Shown here: in pieces, positions 1 to 9,960 of the stretch
Layout: every line of letters begins with the position of its first letter
Position numbering within the stretch: the stretch's first letter is position 1
Origin: Conus ventricosus
Taxonomy: Eukaryota > Mollusca > Gastropoda > Neogastropoda > Conidae
DNA: 64,000 nucleotides
Direction: 5' to 3'
NCBI GenBank assembly: GCA_018398815.1
Contig: JAFLJL010014772.1
Location: forward strand, 1 to 64,000
Position numbers and translations under genes: made by a program
The notes under the pieces: model-generated
What the model was told of the DNA's origin: nothing
Seen by the model: the letters and a program-made list of their open reading frames with translations, nothing else
Databases searched by the model: none

Positions 1-89
1 TACATTCTAGAAGTTGACTTAGAATATCCTCAGGAACTCCATGACCTACATAATGACTATCCATTAGCACAGAAAGTCTAAAGATGAAT
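1..89 (+). pseudogene. Polinton 0 DNA polymerase B, fragment left of the Polinton 1 insertion
   Basis: The plus strand encodes ILEVDLEYPQELHDL and the following residues up to a Lys-Met-Asn, which align with the uninterrupted PolB at 6656-6979 (minus). Translation fails at 90, where the AGAGAACAG terminus of Polinton 1 begins. The same gene resumes at 15991 with the same reading direction, so these 89 bases are the left half of a target gene. The segment belongs between the YLDANNLYGW motif and the NSCFGKTMEN motif of the polymerase. Confidence 0.85.
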
Positions 90-206
90 AGAGAACAGGA
101 AAACCTTCATTCTGGCTCACTTTCGCCCTCAACCAGTTTTCGGGCGAAAGTGAGCCAGAATAAAGGTTTCCTGTTCTCTGACAAGTAAGACTTCAATACT
201 CAAAAA
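90..206 (+). repeat. Left terminal inverted repeat of Polinton 1, itself a hairpin
   Basis: About 112-117 bases match the reverse complement of 15869-15985. Bases 90-179 form a near-perfect hairpin: arms start AGAGAACAG and end CTGTTCTCT, with an inner stem CACTTTCGCCC / GGGCGAAAGTG around a CTCAACCAGTTTTC loop. A further inner part GACAAGTAAGACTTCAATACTC is shared with the right TIR. The 5-base target duplication TGAAT lies at 85-89. The AG start matches the known Polinton terminus. Confidence 0.9.
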
Positions 207-535
207 CGTAGCGTAGTAACGTAGGGGAAAGTAGCCGCGGCTGAACACGACCCATAGAGTAACGCAGGGGAAAAGCAGTTGTGGCTGAACGCGCCCATAT
301 ACACTGTGGTGCACTAGGTCTATCCGATTACTTCGCGGTATGTTAATTACAGCGTGGAGTTGTTAGCAAAGAGAGAGCCCCGTTAAGGTCAAGTTGCCCT
401 CCGTGTGGTGAAGGATTGCTTGTGGGTTTAAATAATATTTCTATTCAGACACGGAGGAGAAGCCAGTCTTGGAGCCATAGACATACGTGCGTATGCGCAC
501 ACACACAGACACACTGCGCACACATGCGCGTACAC

Positions 536-594
<59 letters not shown>

Positions 595-933
595 ACACAC
601 ACACACACACTATTTAAAAAAATGTGTCCCTGGTTTACAGTGGCATACCCCTCACCTACGGTGGCGTGCTCCCTGTCTACATTGCAGGTGTGTCTCCGGC
701 CAAAAAATCAATACTGCCGCACTTCCTCCTACCCCCATCCTTCCCGCCAGCCTGCTCGATTACAACATATTACATCAGCCAACACTGCCCGCGTGGCGGC
801 GCTTTACAGCCCGGCAATCACGGGCGCTCACATGACTAGGTTAACCCACACATTCTTCCACTGACTCCCGGGGCAAGCACGACGCGTTTTACTGTGCTGT
901 GGGTGTGTAACCGGTTTACCAAAGAACAGAATT
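207..933. other. Cargo region of Polinton 1, part 1; no supported gene
   Basis: This segment has no counterpart in Polinton 2. Near 209-303 is an imperfect tandem pair of about 43 bases, each containing GTAACGYAGGGGAAA and GGCTGAAC. Bases 486-612 are a CA-dinucleotide microsatellite, and reading frames through it are low-complexity Thr-His translations that I do not accept as genes. From 620 to 930 I see nothing recognisable. Confidence 0.5.
486..612 (+). repeat. CA-dinucleotide microsatellite
   Basis: Almost uninterrupted ACACAC runs with short TGCGC/GCGT interruptions at the left edge. It lies inside the cargo region of Polinton 1. Confidence 0.95.
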
Positions 934-1182
934 GTGTATCTTAAAGGTTTGTTGGCTCAAGGAAATGAAAACGTTGAAGGCAATATTGTTGACAAAGATA
1001 CAGCCAGTTTTAATACGTGTTTGACTATTGATGAGATGGTTCCTTATCTAATAAATGGCGCTGCATTGTTGAAAGTCGCCGAAGCAAAACAATCCATCAC
1101 GCGTTTGATTGTTGGGGGCTGGCTTGAGGCAGCTAAAGCCATGTTTAAAAAACATGGCGTTCATTTCTTAAGGCGGAGGTAA
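934..1182 (+). CDS. Unrecognised cargo protein fragment, about 80 aa
   Basis: I do not recognise this gene. The frame is open for about 80 codons with balanced composition and no low-complexity bias. It includes FNTCLTIDEMVPYL and a likely amphipathic helical stretch AKQSITRLIVGGWLEAAKAM, and ends in HFLRRR before a TAA. There is no ATG at the 5' end (the first codon is GTG), so it may be an exon or a truncated fragment. It sits in the Polinton 1 cargo region between the left TIR and the minisatellite, where Polinton 2 holds unrelated sequence. A captured host or viral fragment is possible. Confidence 0.3.
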   Translation: MYLKGLLAQGNENVEGNIVDKDTASFNTCLTIDEMVPYLINGAALLKVAEAKQSITRLIVGGWLEAAKAMFKKHGVHFLRRR

Positions 1183-1641
1183 ACACGGCTGATTTGTATG
1201 CTAAAAAACTTATATTTGAAACATTTTTGCTGTTCCTCCCAAGTAAAAATGTTCTCAGTTTGTATCAGACTTGATTGATTGTAACTACAGATTCAGTGTT
1301 CATGTGGCAAGCTGATCTGTGTATTAAGATGTGTATACTTTTCTACTTTTCTAATTCTAACCAGTTCATCTGCCTTCAAGTGTGCCCTTATGCAACTGAA
1401 TGGCGATTTTCGAATGTTTTGGCAAACAAACAGATAGGGTTAGGCAGACCTTAGTACATCTACCAGTATGGAGAGGAGTAGTGTGTGGCCAGCACTATCT
1501 TCATATAAATGCTCCAAATATACAATGGCGGATGTACTACTACTGGCGATTAGAGCCGCCATAAAAGCTTGGCTACAGCAATTACTGCTGTAACTCTGCC
1601 AAAGCCAGTTGCAAGCCTGGTTGAGAAAAGAGGAGCACAGC
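1183..1641. other. Polinton 1 cargo region, part 2; nothing recognised
   Basis: AT-rich unique sequence without a convincing reading frame, RNA gene or repeat that I can see. It has no match in Polinton 2. Confidence 0.4.
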
Positions 1642-1840
1642 AAACTAGGCCAAGTGATCATATGTGATCACTTGACCTGCAAAGCGCAGCAGCCTGCCGC
1701 CAATGGCGTCAGCACGGAGCACCTGCAAACTAGGCCAAGTGATCAAAATATGATCACTTGACCTGCAAAGCGCGGGGAGCACCTGCAAAGCTCAGCGGCA
1801 AACTAGGCCAAGTGATCATATGTGATCACTTGGCCTAGTT
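1642..1840. repeat. Three tandem palindromes with shared spacers
   Basis: Three copies of a 38-40 base palindrome occur at 1643-1680, 1728-1767 and 1801-1840. Each is built on CTAGGCCAAGTGATCA and its reverse complement TGATCACTTGGCCTAG. The third is almost perfect over 40 bases, and in the first two the right arm diverges to CTTGACCTGC. Spacers between them share GCAAAGCGC and GGAGCACCTGCAAA. The array can form cruciforms. Function is unknown. Confidence 0.85.
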
Positions 1841-2400
1841 GATTGAGGTTGCGAGCAAGACACAGCCTGTTTAGTCACAAGCAAGAAGTGGTCCTAGTAG
1901 TTTCAACTTCTTGTTTGTTTGTTGGTGTTTGTGTGTTTTGTCCTACCCACGCATGCACACCCCCACCCCCACCCCCGGACTGTCTATTGTGTGTTTGTTT
2001 GTTGTTTGTGTTTATTGTTGTTTGTTGTTTGTGTTTTGTTTAACTACCCCCCCCCCCCCCCCCCCACCCCCCCCCCCCCCCCCCGCACGCACGTACCCCC
2101 ACCCCACCCCACGATGCACACTAATTCACCCTTAAGTCACCCCAAACCCCGGCCCCCCCCCCCCCTAAGTCTTACTAAAGTTGCCCTCAAAAGTCACCCT
2201 GAAGTAAATCCTTTCAATTTTTCCCCGAAAATTTCTTCCCCAAGTTTCCTAAATTTTATTCTCAATTTAAACTTCAAATTTCTTATTCAGTTGCCCCTCA
2301 AGCCCATTTTTCAAGTTCTTACCCAATTTTAACCTAAGATCAAAACCAAGTCATCCTCTAAGTAAAACCCAAAGTTTTTATTAAAGGGTTATCTTTTTAA
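1841..2400 (-). repeat. C-rich tract and degraded AT-rich minisatellite of Polinton 1
   Basis: Poly-C tracts (2047-2084 and 2151-2164) with GCACGCACGTACCCCC are the reverse complement of the G-rich repeats at 43180-43350 in Polinton 2. They are followed by AAGTCACC/TAAGT units that match, in reverse complement, the AACTTGAGGTGACTT minisatellite at 43010-43155. The same two repeats in the same order mark this as the equivalent position in the element. Proline-rich reading frames here are artefacts of the repeat. Homopolymer stretching suggests low base quality. Confidence 0.6.
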
Positions 2401-2439
2401 ATTTTTTTAAAAAAATACAATCTATGTTTTTTTTTAAAA

Positions 2440-2660
2440 TAGTAAATGTTAATATAGAAACACACACGCCTCAAAAAACGCTTTCTTCACTGAGGAGTCT
2501 TGTTTCAGCGTTTTCTGTAAGATCTTAAGGAAGTTTTAAACCTAAGAAAAACCCCCATTGATTACAATTCTGGTCTATGGAAAGTTTTTATAGACCCCAT
2601 GCTTTATTTTATTGTTTTTAAACCATTTTATAATAGCCATGATCAAATTTTTTTTAAAAA
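2440..2660 (-). pseudogene. Degraded copy of the small Cys-containing Polinton gene
   Basis: Reverse complement similarity to 42758-42960 of Polinton 2 is visible around the matches to CACACGCCTCAAAAAACGC and TTGATTACAATTCTGGT. The reading frame is broken repeatedly, and the surrounding sequence shows the homopolymer stretching of the low-quality blocks, so breakage may be technical. Confidence 0.45.
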
Positions 2661-2900
2661 AATTTTTTAAAAATATTTTTTGCATTATAAATGGATAAAA
2701 ATATTTTTTTTGTTGGGGGTTTTTTTTGGCTTTGCAGTTGCCCCTTTTTTTGTATTTTGGTGGTTAAGGTTTTTTTAAACTTCTTTTGTTTTTGTTGCCA
2801 TTGGTTATAAATTTTAAAAACCGTAATAACACCCCCCGCAGCGCAAGGGCGCCAAAAATGAAAAACATTTTAAGTTCAATATACCATGAAGATTTCCCGG
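2661..2900. other. Noisy AT-rich spacer of Polinton 1
   Basis: Corresponds by position to about 42480-42750 of Polinton 2. Long T and A runs dominate and no frame survives. Confidence 0.35.
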
Positions 2901-3680
2901 GGCCCTTGAATCGCATGGAGTTTTTATAGCGGGCATTGAATCAACTTGTTCTGGCGTTGGCGGTTTTATTTTCATGATGAGGGAATATTTTTAAAACCAT
3001 TAATTTTTTGGTCTGTTCCACTCTGCTAATTTTTTTCCTGTTAAAACACCCCAAGGTTTTTTTAATGGTCCCATGATTCAGCGTTTTTCTGCTGTTTTTT
3101 CGGGCTTGGTTATTTTCCCCCACCTGATTCAGTGTTTTCTGATTCTGCTAAATTTTAGCTCGCTCATTTTGAAGGGAAATAAAATCTTATTTTTTAAAAA
3201 AGTTTTTAAAACCCATGTTTAATGGCGATAACAATGCCCCAAATCTATAGTAAAAATCACCCCCTAAGATTTAAAATGACTTTTTTTAAAACGGACTTGC
3301 TTAAAATTTTTAGGGAAAAGATCTTGTTCAAACAATGGGAGAAAATCTATGACTAGTTTAGTGTACAAATTTAAAAACCCTTTTTCCCAAACCCCGGTTT
3401 TTTCCCAATTCTAGATCCTAACTGCCCCTTCATACCTGTTATGATACTTTATAATGTCTTGTGGGGGACATCTGGAATCTGTTCAATGCTGAATTCATTT
3501 CCGAGGAACGGGTTTTTTTTTTTTTCCCAACATGCTCCCAAAAGAATACAGCCCTCCCCTTTTTTGGGGCATAAAAAAGTTTGGTCATCAACTTGGTAAA
3601 TTCAAAAGTTAGGAAGGTTTAGGCCCCCTTTTGTGCTGTAGTAGTCATCACTTTCATGTTTTTTAATAATTATAATTTTT
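2900..3680 (-). pseudogene. Noisy copies of two small Polinton genes (equivalents of 41761-42269 and 42239-42476)
   Basis: The minus strand retains patches such as RVEQTKK near 3015-3030 and the AACCAAGC...AAATTTTAGCTCGCTCAT region near 3100-3170, which align with the two overlapping small genes of Polinton 2. Frames are broken throughout and the block is of low base quality, so only the gene identity and order are supported. Confidence 0.45.
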
Positions 3681-3689
3681 TTATTTTCT

Positions 3690-3930
3690 AAAAATGACAC
3701 CGAAAAAACTGTTCAAACCCTTTGTATACCTTTCTGCTGTTTTTGGAGGCCAAAAGGTGGGAAACCCCAAATGTTGGTAAAACTTTTAAAATTAAACCAG
3801 AAAAATTTTTGGCAAACTAGATTTTGGAGGATTCGCAAAGAAATTTTCTATCATTGCAGCTTCGTTTGCTACCAAAGAAATTTTTAGTTAAGCAAGGGAA
3901 AAAAACCGGACAATATAAATATGTAAGAAA
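3690..3930 (+). pseudogene. Noisy copy of the 76-aa conserved Polinton protein
   Basis: Aligns with the reverse complement of 41495-41724. Shared features are a GGA-rich N-terminal stretch, GCAGCTTCGTTTGCTACCAA and GACAATATAAATATGTAA at the end. The frame is broken by homopolymer differences. Confidence 0.5.
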
Positions 3931-3959
3931 AAATACATTTATAAAAAAAAGGCTTCACT

Positions 3960-4388
3960 TGTAATAATGATAGGGGGCGCTGTGGGGAAAGCGCTTGCTT
4001 TTAGCGGAAGTAATTTGCCTTTTTGTAAACGCGGGATGACGGCGAAAGAAAAAGACATAAAAAAAAGCTAGGAGGAACTTTTGGCTGCCCCCAAAACGCC
4101 TATGAAAAGCAGAGACTTGAGCAGTTGATTTTTTTTAAAAACACACCCGAAAAACAGGGGGAGGGAGGGTTACACATTTTTAAAAATGTTGACCAAGGGG
4201 ATAAAAGAATTTATTTGTAAAAGGCAAACCAAAACGAAACATTGCCCTCGGGCCAAAATTTTAGTTTACTTTTAAACAACCAACAGAAAAACAAAAGAAA
4301 GGGGAAACGCGTTTTTTGCCTTTGGTTTTGAACCGGGTTTTTTAAATTTTTTTGGGGGGGGGCCGCATAATTTAAAGGGGGGTTTTAA
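3960..4388 (+). pseudogene. Noisy copy of the small two-helix membrane protein
   Basis: Aligns with the reverse complement of 41068-41471 of Polinton 2, including ATAATGATAGGGGGCGCTGT near the start and AAAAGCAGAGACTTGAGCAG in the middle. Frames are not continuous. It precedes the integrase on the same strand, as in Polinton 2. Confidence 0.5.
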
Positions 4389-4389
4389 G

Positions 4390-5530
4390 TAAAAAAAAAA
4401 TTGGGGGAAAAAAAACCTTAAAATTTTTTCAACCAAAAGGGTATTGGGGAAGGTCGGCCCAAAGGGTGGGGCCAAGGGAGGGGTGGGAGGGTTTTTGAAC
4501 CCAAACGAAACGAATTTTGGCCCCTTTTAAAAAAAGGATTTCAAAATTTTTTTAAGGGCCAGCGGGAATTTTCAAACCAACAAATTTTTCAAAATTTTCC
4601 CCCCCCCAAACGAAAAACCAAAAACCCAAAGGGAACCCCCAAAAATTTAATTTTTTTTGGGTTTGGAAAAAAGATTTAAGTAAAGCATCACATTTATTTA
4701 CATAGCTTCAAGTACAAAATGCGGGAAACCCTTAACACAAAAAGAAATGCTTCTGCTGTTTTCTGTTGCTATAAACTAATATAAACCCAAAGGGGCCCCC
4801 CTTTAAATTATCCTCGCAGATTCAAGTCGATGAAGGAAAAAAATTTAAAGGGCAAGTGAATCAATTTTGTTGAAACATAGAGTTAAACCCTTTTAAAAAG
4901 GGATTTCCGGGGGTTCACAGATCACAGGCTTTAGTTGAAAACTTTAACCAAAAAGTTACCGAAAAGGGCTTTTTTTCCTTTCCCCTTATCACAGAGAGCT
5001 GATTGACAAAAATCGCAAAACCCGAAAGGGTAGAAGACTGCCCCCAGTTTTGGGCCAAAGAATAAGGGAAAAATTTAAAAGGGGGTTTAAAACCCTACAA
5101 GCAATCAAAAGGAAAAAAAAAATAAAAGTTGGGTTTAAGGAGAGCCTTCATCCGGGAAACTATTACCATTTGGTTTGAAAGTAAGGAAACCTTTTTTTTT
5201 TTTTACCGGGGGGAAACGAAGGGGGCACTCGCATTAAAGGGGAACCGATCCAGTTTTTGGGGGTGTTGATCCTATGAAATAAAAAGAATTGTAAAAAATT
5301 TAATCCACCCCTGTATTATTTACGAGGGAAAAAATGAAACAACAAAAAAAACCAGCTCCTAAAAAATCTTTTTGGGGAAAAAAAAACGCAAATTAAATTA
5401 AATTTTCGTTTAAAAATAATTTTTAGTTTAAAAAGGAAGCCAGAAGGAAGCGCGAACCCAAAAAAAAGAAGGTGAAGGAAGAACCTTGGGAAAAAGAAAG
5501 CGGGGGGAACTTTTTAGCGTGTAATTTGCA
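4390..5530 (+). pseudogene. Polinton 1 integrase (retroviral-type DDE), heavily frameshifted
   Basis: Plus-strand sequence aligns with the reverse complement of the cleaner integrase at 40145-41060. Recognisable patches include the region from about 4690 encoding residues around a GTCGATGAAGG Asp-containing motif, GGGCAAGTGAATCAATT, and TCACAGATCACAGGCTTTAGTTGA-like sequence near 4920. In Polintons this enzyme inserts the element and makes the target duplications. It converges on PolB (minus strand), the usual arrangement here. Broken frames coincide with a low-quality block, so inactivation is not proven. Confidence 0.5.
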
Positions 5531-5559
5531 AAATTTAAAGGGAAAAATTTTCGGGGGTT

Positions 5560-5750
5560 AACAAGCATGCTAAATCTCCCGATCACCTACATCCAAACCC
5601 CCCAAAAAAGGGGAAAAAAAAATCTTGAAATAATAAAAAAAAATTTGAACGCGCCAAGCAAAAATGAAAAAAGATTTAAATGAATTGGATGAAGCTATGA
5701 TCGATCTTATAATAAAAGTTGATGAAAAATATAAACCCCCTTGTTTATGC
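5560..5750 (+). pseudogene. Remnant of the small acidic gene convergent with PolB
   Basis: The plus strand reads NELDEAMIDLIIKVDEKYK, matching the C-terminal half of the 103-aa gene at 17574-17885 (which reads ELDEDMIELIIKVDEKYK). Here the N-terminal half is lost in noisy sequence. It runs tail-to-tail into PolB. Confidence 0.6.
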
Positions 5751-8700
5751 GGTCCTCCAGTGCCCGATTGCATATGAAAACTCTGGATTAACAAACACAC
5801 GTTTTGTGTTTGTTCTATCTAATGACTTCTTTGTTACAACCGTTGTGTTGATCTCATGTAGATTAGATCGCAGTTTTACGTTGTCATGATGAAAAGTCTT
5901 ATTGCCAAACAATGCTTCTTTATAGTTGTCATGTGATATGTTTGACTGCACAACGCTGCGAGATATTCCCTTTGCTTTCTTAATGATTTTCTCCTGGCTC
6001 GAAATACTGTACATTTTCGACCTTAAACCAACAAACTCCTTAATCACCTTTCCAGATAATTCATCCTTCATCTTTCCTAAAACCTTCTTGTTAGTAATTG
6101 AATGCAAAGGCGAATCTTTAGGGTAATCGGATGTGTCGTACCATCCTGCATGCCCTTTAGCTACTTCTAATTCCATGTCTTTATAAATATCTTCAGTAGG
6201 GATATCTATAACAAAACTATCTGTATCTGTGTAAAGTACTCTGGACTTAGGATACACGGGTTTAAAGTAGTCATAAAGAAATTCTAACATTAAAAGCTTT
6301 GATAATTCTAAAACAGTAAACCTGATAAAAACAGGTTTGTCCAATTTGACTTTCTTTTTTTTCATCATTATGCCAAAAAGGTGTTCATGAAATTTTCTGA
6401 AGTCCTGATAATTAGGTTTTGAAGCCAGCTTAATTGCTTCGTTCTCTTTGGCGACCAATCTGACGTCTTTACGTTTGTGCGGATTCTCCATAGTCTTTCC
6501 GAAACAACTGTTGTTCATCAGCTTGAAAAAGTCTTTTTCTGAAGCATCTGCGGATTTAGTTCTGAGATCAGTGTTCTTCATGATGTATGGTTTCATGAAC
6601 TGTTCTTGATCAAAAGCAATTATACGATGAACAGCTGTCAACTTCAACCCATGTCTTAAAAAAATTGCAGAAGTCTGTAATGACAGACATAATTTTTTTT
6701 GCCCCGAAGATTAGGCACAAGTTTAGGTGGTTCTCTTGGATCCATCTTTAGACTTTCTGCTGCTAATGGATAGTCATTATGCAGGTCATGGAGTTCCTGA
6801 GGATATTCTAAGTCAACTTCTAGAATGAAACCACGCTGTTGATCAGGCGTTAAACTGCCCAACCACTTTAATGCCTTTTGAATATTATTCGGATCACCGC
6901 CTGTGTACATTTTAAAGTTGCGTAACGGAAGTGATTGCGCCATTGCCCATCCATACAGATTGTTTGCATCTAAATACATAAGATAGTTAGACCTTTACTT
7001 GGAATATAGTCATCCAAGTATTTGTTTTTTGCTTTACAGTAATGATGCGACGCCATACTAATTCCTCCGCGCAATCCGTTTTCAATCATCTGAATCATTG
7101 GTAAATCGACAATAAATCAATCTGTACTCCAGTAAACTTTAAAAAACACCCAGCTCATCCCGGGCGCAGAAATGTAATGTCGGGACCCAAGGCTAAAATT
7201 TTTTCCATGCGGGTTTCTTTTAAAATTTTTTCAAAGATGTCCCCCAAACAAACTTTAATCTCCCCAAAAGTAGGAGTCATGATAGTCTCCCATCTTTTTA
7301 AAAAACCTTTTTACTTTTCCCAAGCATCTTGAGTTTGCGGAAAATCAGAATCACTAATTTTCCTTTCCTTTTAAGACAGAAAAAACGCGCCTTTAGGGGG
7401 GAAGCGTGTTTTTCATAAAATTTTCCCCAAATGTTCTTTGTACCATAAGGGAAAAACCCCCTTTCTAACGAGGTTGGGTCAAAATTTTCCCTTCCGTTTT
7501 GGGGCAGGATTTTAAAAGGACTTTTAGCAGTGACCTAATGACCCCACATTGGCAAAGTTATAAAAAGACTTTGTTTTTAAAAAGTGAAAACATGTATTTT
7601 TCCGATGATGTGCAATGCATGACACCCTAAAAGGCTTTGTTTACTGCTCGCTTTTATAAGGTGAGAGTGAAACCCTCGCAATTTATGAAAGAAGATGGGC
7701 ACTTCCATGTTTTTGGGTTTAAAAATTTAGTTGAAGATTGCATTTACTGTGGGGGGGGGGGCTCCTCTGAACTTTCCGCTAAGTGTATGGCCTTACTGTT
7801 GGATTTTTTTGCTTCTTCACTAAGTTCAAAAACCACAAATCCAACAGTGAGGGGGGCCCTGAGCCCATACTGTTTTTTTGGCCCTCGGGCGTCATTATGT
7901 TTTCAGTAAATTATAGTTTAATTAGAACAGTCTTTACGCACTTTTGCATGCGTTCTAAGAAGTATTCTGCAGCATCTGGGCCTCTATAAAAATTTCTGGT
8001 GCTAAATTTGGGCGCCATCCCCCCTAAACAAAAATTTAAGGAAAAATGCCCCAAATCTGGTATTATCACTATGGCTGTTTTTGGGGAAATCTCTGTGGGG
8101 TTTTGGGCCTTCATAAGGAAAAAATGAGTGATTCCAAAATCGCGTAAACAACAATGGAGAATTTTTTCATCCGTTTCCAGTTCTTAAAAATAACTTTACT
8201 GCCTTCTTGGGGGGGAATTAGTTCTGGGTTTTTCAGTCAAACTGGGCCCCTTTCAGGGTTTCTTATTTCGCTCGCGGCTTGAAAGATTGGCAATTTTTTG
8301 TTAAAAAATTTTCTACAGAAATTTTTGTTTTTCCTTTATCTTTTTAAGTATGCTGAATTAGTCACTCATTGTTCGTATCAATTTGTAATGCGGGAGCCCC
8401 TGGTGAAAGCAACAGTAGTAAATCCCAAAAGATTTTTGTCTGGTTCGCCTATTGTTGGACTTTCTTGGGGGCACTTTTAAATTTGGGACCAAAATTTGGT
8501 TCCCCCATCCCCTGTGTAAATTAACAGGTTTTTGGTTTGTTTTTTTTCTTTAAAAAAAGATCAATTTGGTCTACACAAAAGGGGAAAAGGGCACTTTCCC
8601 CTAAAGTTAAGAACATTGAAGTAAGGGGGATAGTTAGACACTCTCTCTGCGTTTTTGCGGATATAATGCAGCCTTGCGAGAACACACACATAAACATTTG

Positions 8701-9191
8701 TTGTCTGAATTCTTTATGTTTAGAACTGCTTTTTTTGCAACTAATGCTGGAGGTAGTGGAATGTAAGCCTTACCGACAATCGGCGCATACTTAGACTGTT
8801 TTAATCTGATCTCTAGGACTTCGCCCTCTGACCAACCAGAGCCTCTCATTTTGGCTTCTTCAGCGGCAGCGTCAAACTGTGCAAGCAGTTCGTCTGCCCA
8901 ACCGGTGTTAAGTCATTATGAGAAAGAATAGTCTGTTGTTTAGTTGAGACCCAGACTTCTAGATTTTCTTCATTTATTGTTACATAGTCGATTAAAACAG
9001 CTAACATTACTTTAACTGGCGGGTCTATTGTTAGTTTACCTGGAACTTGAGAAATAGCATGAACAACGCTTGCCTGTACGTTTGTTTTGGGTCAATGACT
9101 TCTAATCAATATCATTCAGTGCTCTTGATAAACGCTCTCTCTCGAGCATTCCTTCAAACAATTCGTCTGGTCCTTCATATATCTTAGCCAT
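5745..9191 (-). CDS. Polinton 1 protein-primed DNA polymerase B (frameshifted)
   Basis: Family B polymerase of the protein-primed type that replicates Polintons. The start is the ATG at 9191 (MAKIYEGPDELFEGM) and the stop follows GHWRTA at 5745, about 1150 codons, normal for Polinton PolB. The palm motifs are visible: YLDANNLYGWAM (motif A region, 6979), NSCFGKTMEN (motif B, about 6480) and VLYTDTDSFVI with the catalytic YTDTD pair (about 6220). The region RGSGWSEGEVLEI to IPLPPAL (8634-8849) is a conserved N-terminal part. The 5' half from 7140 to 8630 is in a low-quality block and cannot be read through, and a further break lies near 6650. It is convergent with the integrase and follows the capsid genes on the same strand. 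Confidence 0.9.
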
Positions 9192-9246
9192 GTTGAGTTT
9201 CTTTTCTAACTCAAAATATTTATTTAAATTTAAAAAAAAAATAATT

Positions 9247-9941
9247 AATCAGAATCAATATCAACGGTCTTTTGTGCTTGGACTCATAAACTAAAGTATA
9301 AACACCCTTCGTTGTTGTTACTGTGAGCTGTTTAGAACAGTTTAATGTCTCGTTTACTTTTTTTTAAGCATTCCTTTTTTATCTGCTCAGCGTCTGGCTG
9401 TTGAGAAAAAGTTGTCCTCGCCTTTCTTTGAAGATCAAACTTTTGTCTTTTGTAGTCATCAAAATCGGTCTGTAACGATTAAATTCTTCATCCGTGATGT
9501 TTGAGTCAGCTAGTGCTTTATTTATTGTCAGTTTAAACGAACTAAGTTTAGCCGTTATTAGTTGAACCATAGCTGTGTGCTTTTGGAGTTTAGTTTTTAA
9601 TTTTTTGCCAGCCGCACTTACAGCTAATGAACACAGACCGAGAGCTAAAGACAAACCTCCTAGAGGTAAAGCTGCGGGTGCGCCTATGCCCGTTGCTAGA
9701 GACCAACACTCGTTCCTGCTGATAGAGCACTTATAGTCGATGTTCCAGTATTAACATATGTAACAGCATTAAAGGCAGCAGAATACCTTCGTTTGGTTTT
9801 GCTGTATTTTGAAAGGTCTTGCTCTAGTTTTTGTTGCATTTGTGTAATATTGGTTAATCTGAAGGTTTTTATGCTAGGGTTTTCTACTATCTCTTCTCTT
9901 GGCGGCGCTGTAGGCACATTTGGATAAACCTGAACAGACAT
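9247..9941 (-). CDS. Gly/Ala-rich hydrophobic Polinton protein, unknown function
   Basis: Starts at 9941 with MSVQVYPNVPTAPPREE. A coiled-coil-like segment (NITQMQQKLEQDL) is followed by a small-residue hydrophobic stretch with TSTISALSAGTS and LGGLSLALGLCSLAVSAAG that could insert into membranes. A Lys-rich helical domain with KLKTKLQKHTAM and ALADSNITDEEFNRYR comes next. The frame shifts near 9690 and again near 9380, after which the tail continues to about 9247. The gene is conserved at the same place in Polinton 2. It starts 20 bases after the capsid gene ends and may share its transcript. I know of homologues beside capsid genes in other Polintons but of no proven function. A membrane-active virion component is an inference. 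Confidence 0.6.
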
Positions 9942-9960
9942 GCTTTTTATAAAATAAAAA

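Noticed and set aside
91..179. Hairpin as a rho-independent terminator or CRISPR-like repeat
   Set aside because: The hairpins lie at the exact ends of Polintons with target duplications. The genome is animal, and there is no regularly spaced repeat-spacer array.
416..864. Thr/His-rich open frames of 125-139 codons
   Set aside because: They translate a CA microsatellite in several frames at once and have no sequence outside the repeat that looks coding.
1911..2332. Pro-rich frames up to 137 codons
   Set aside because: They run through poly-C and minisatellite sequence that is a degraded tandem repeat.
8537..8794. Plus-strand 85-codon frame
   Set aside because: It is antisense to the conserved N-terminal part of PolB (8634-8849 minus).
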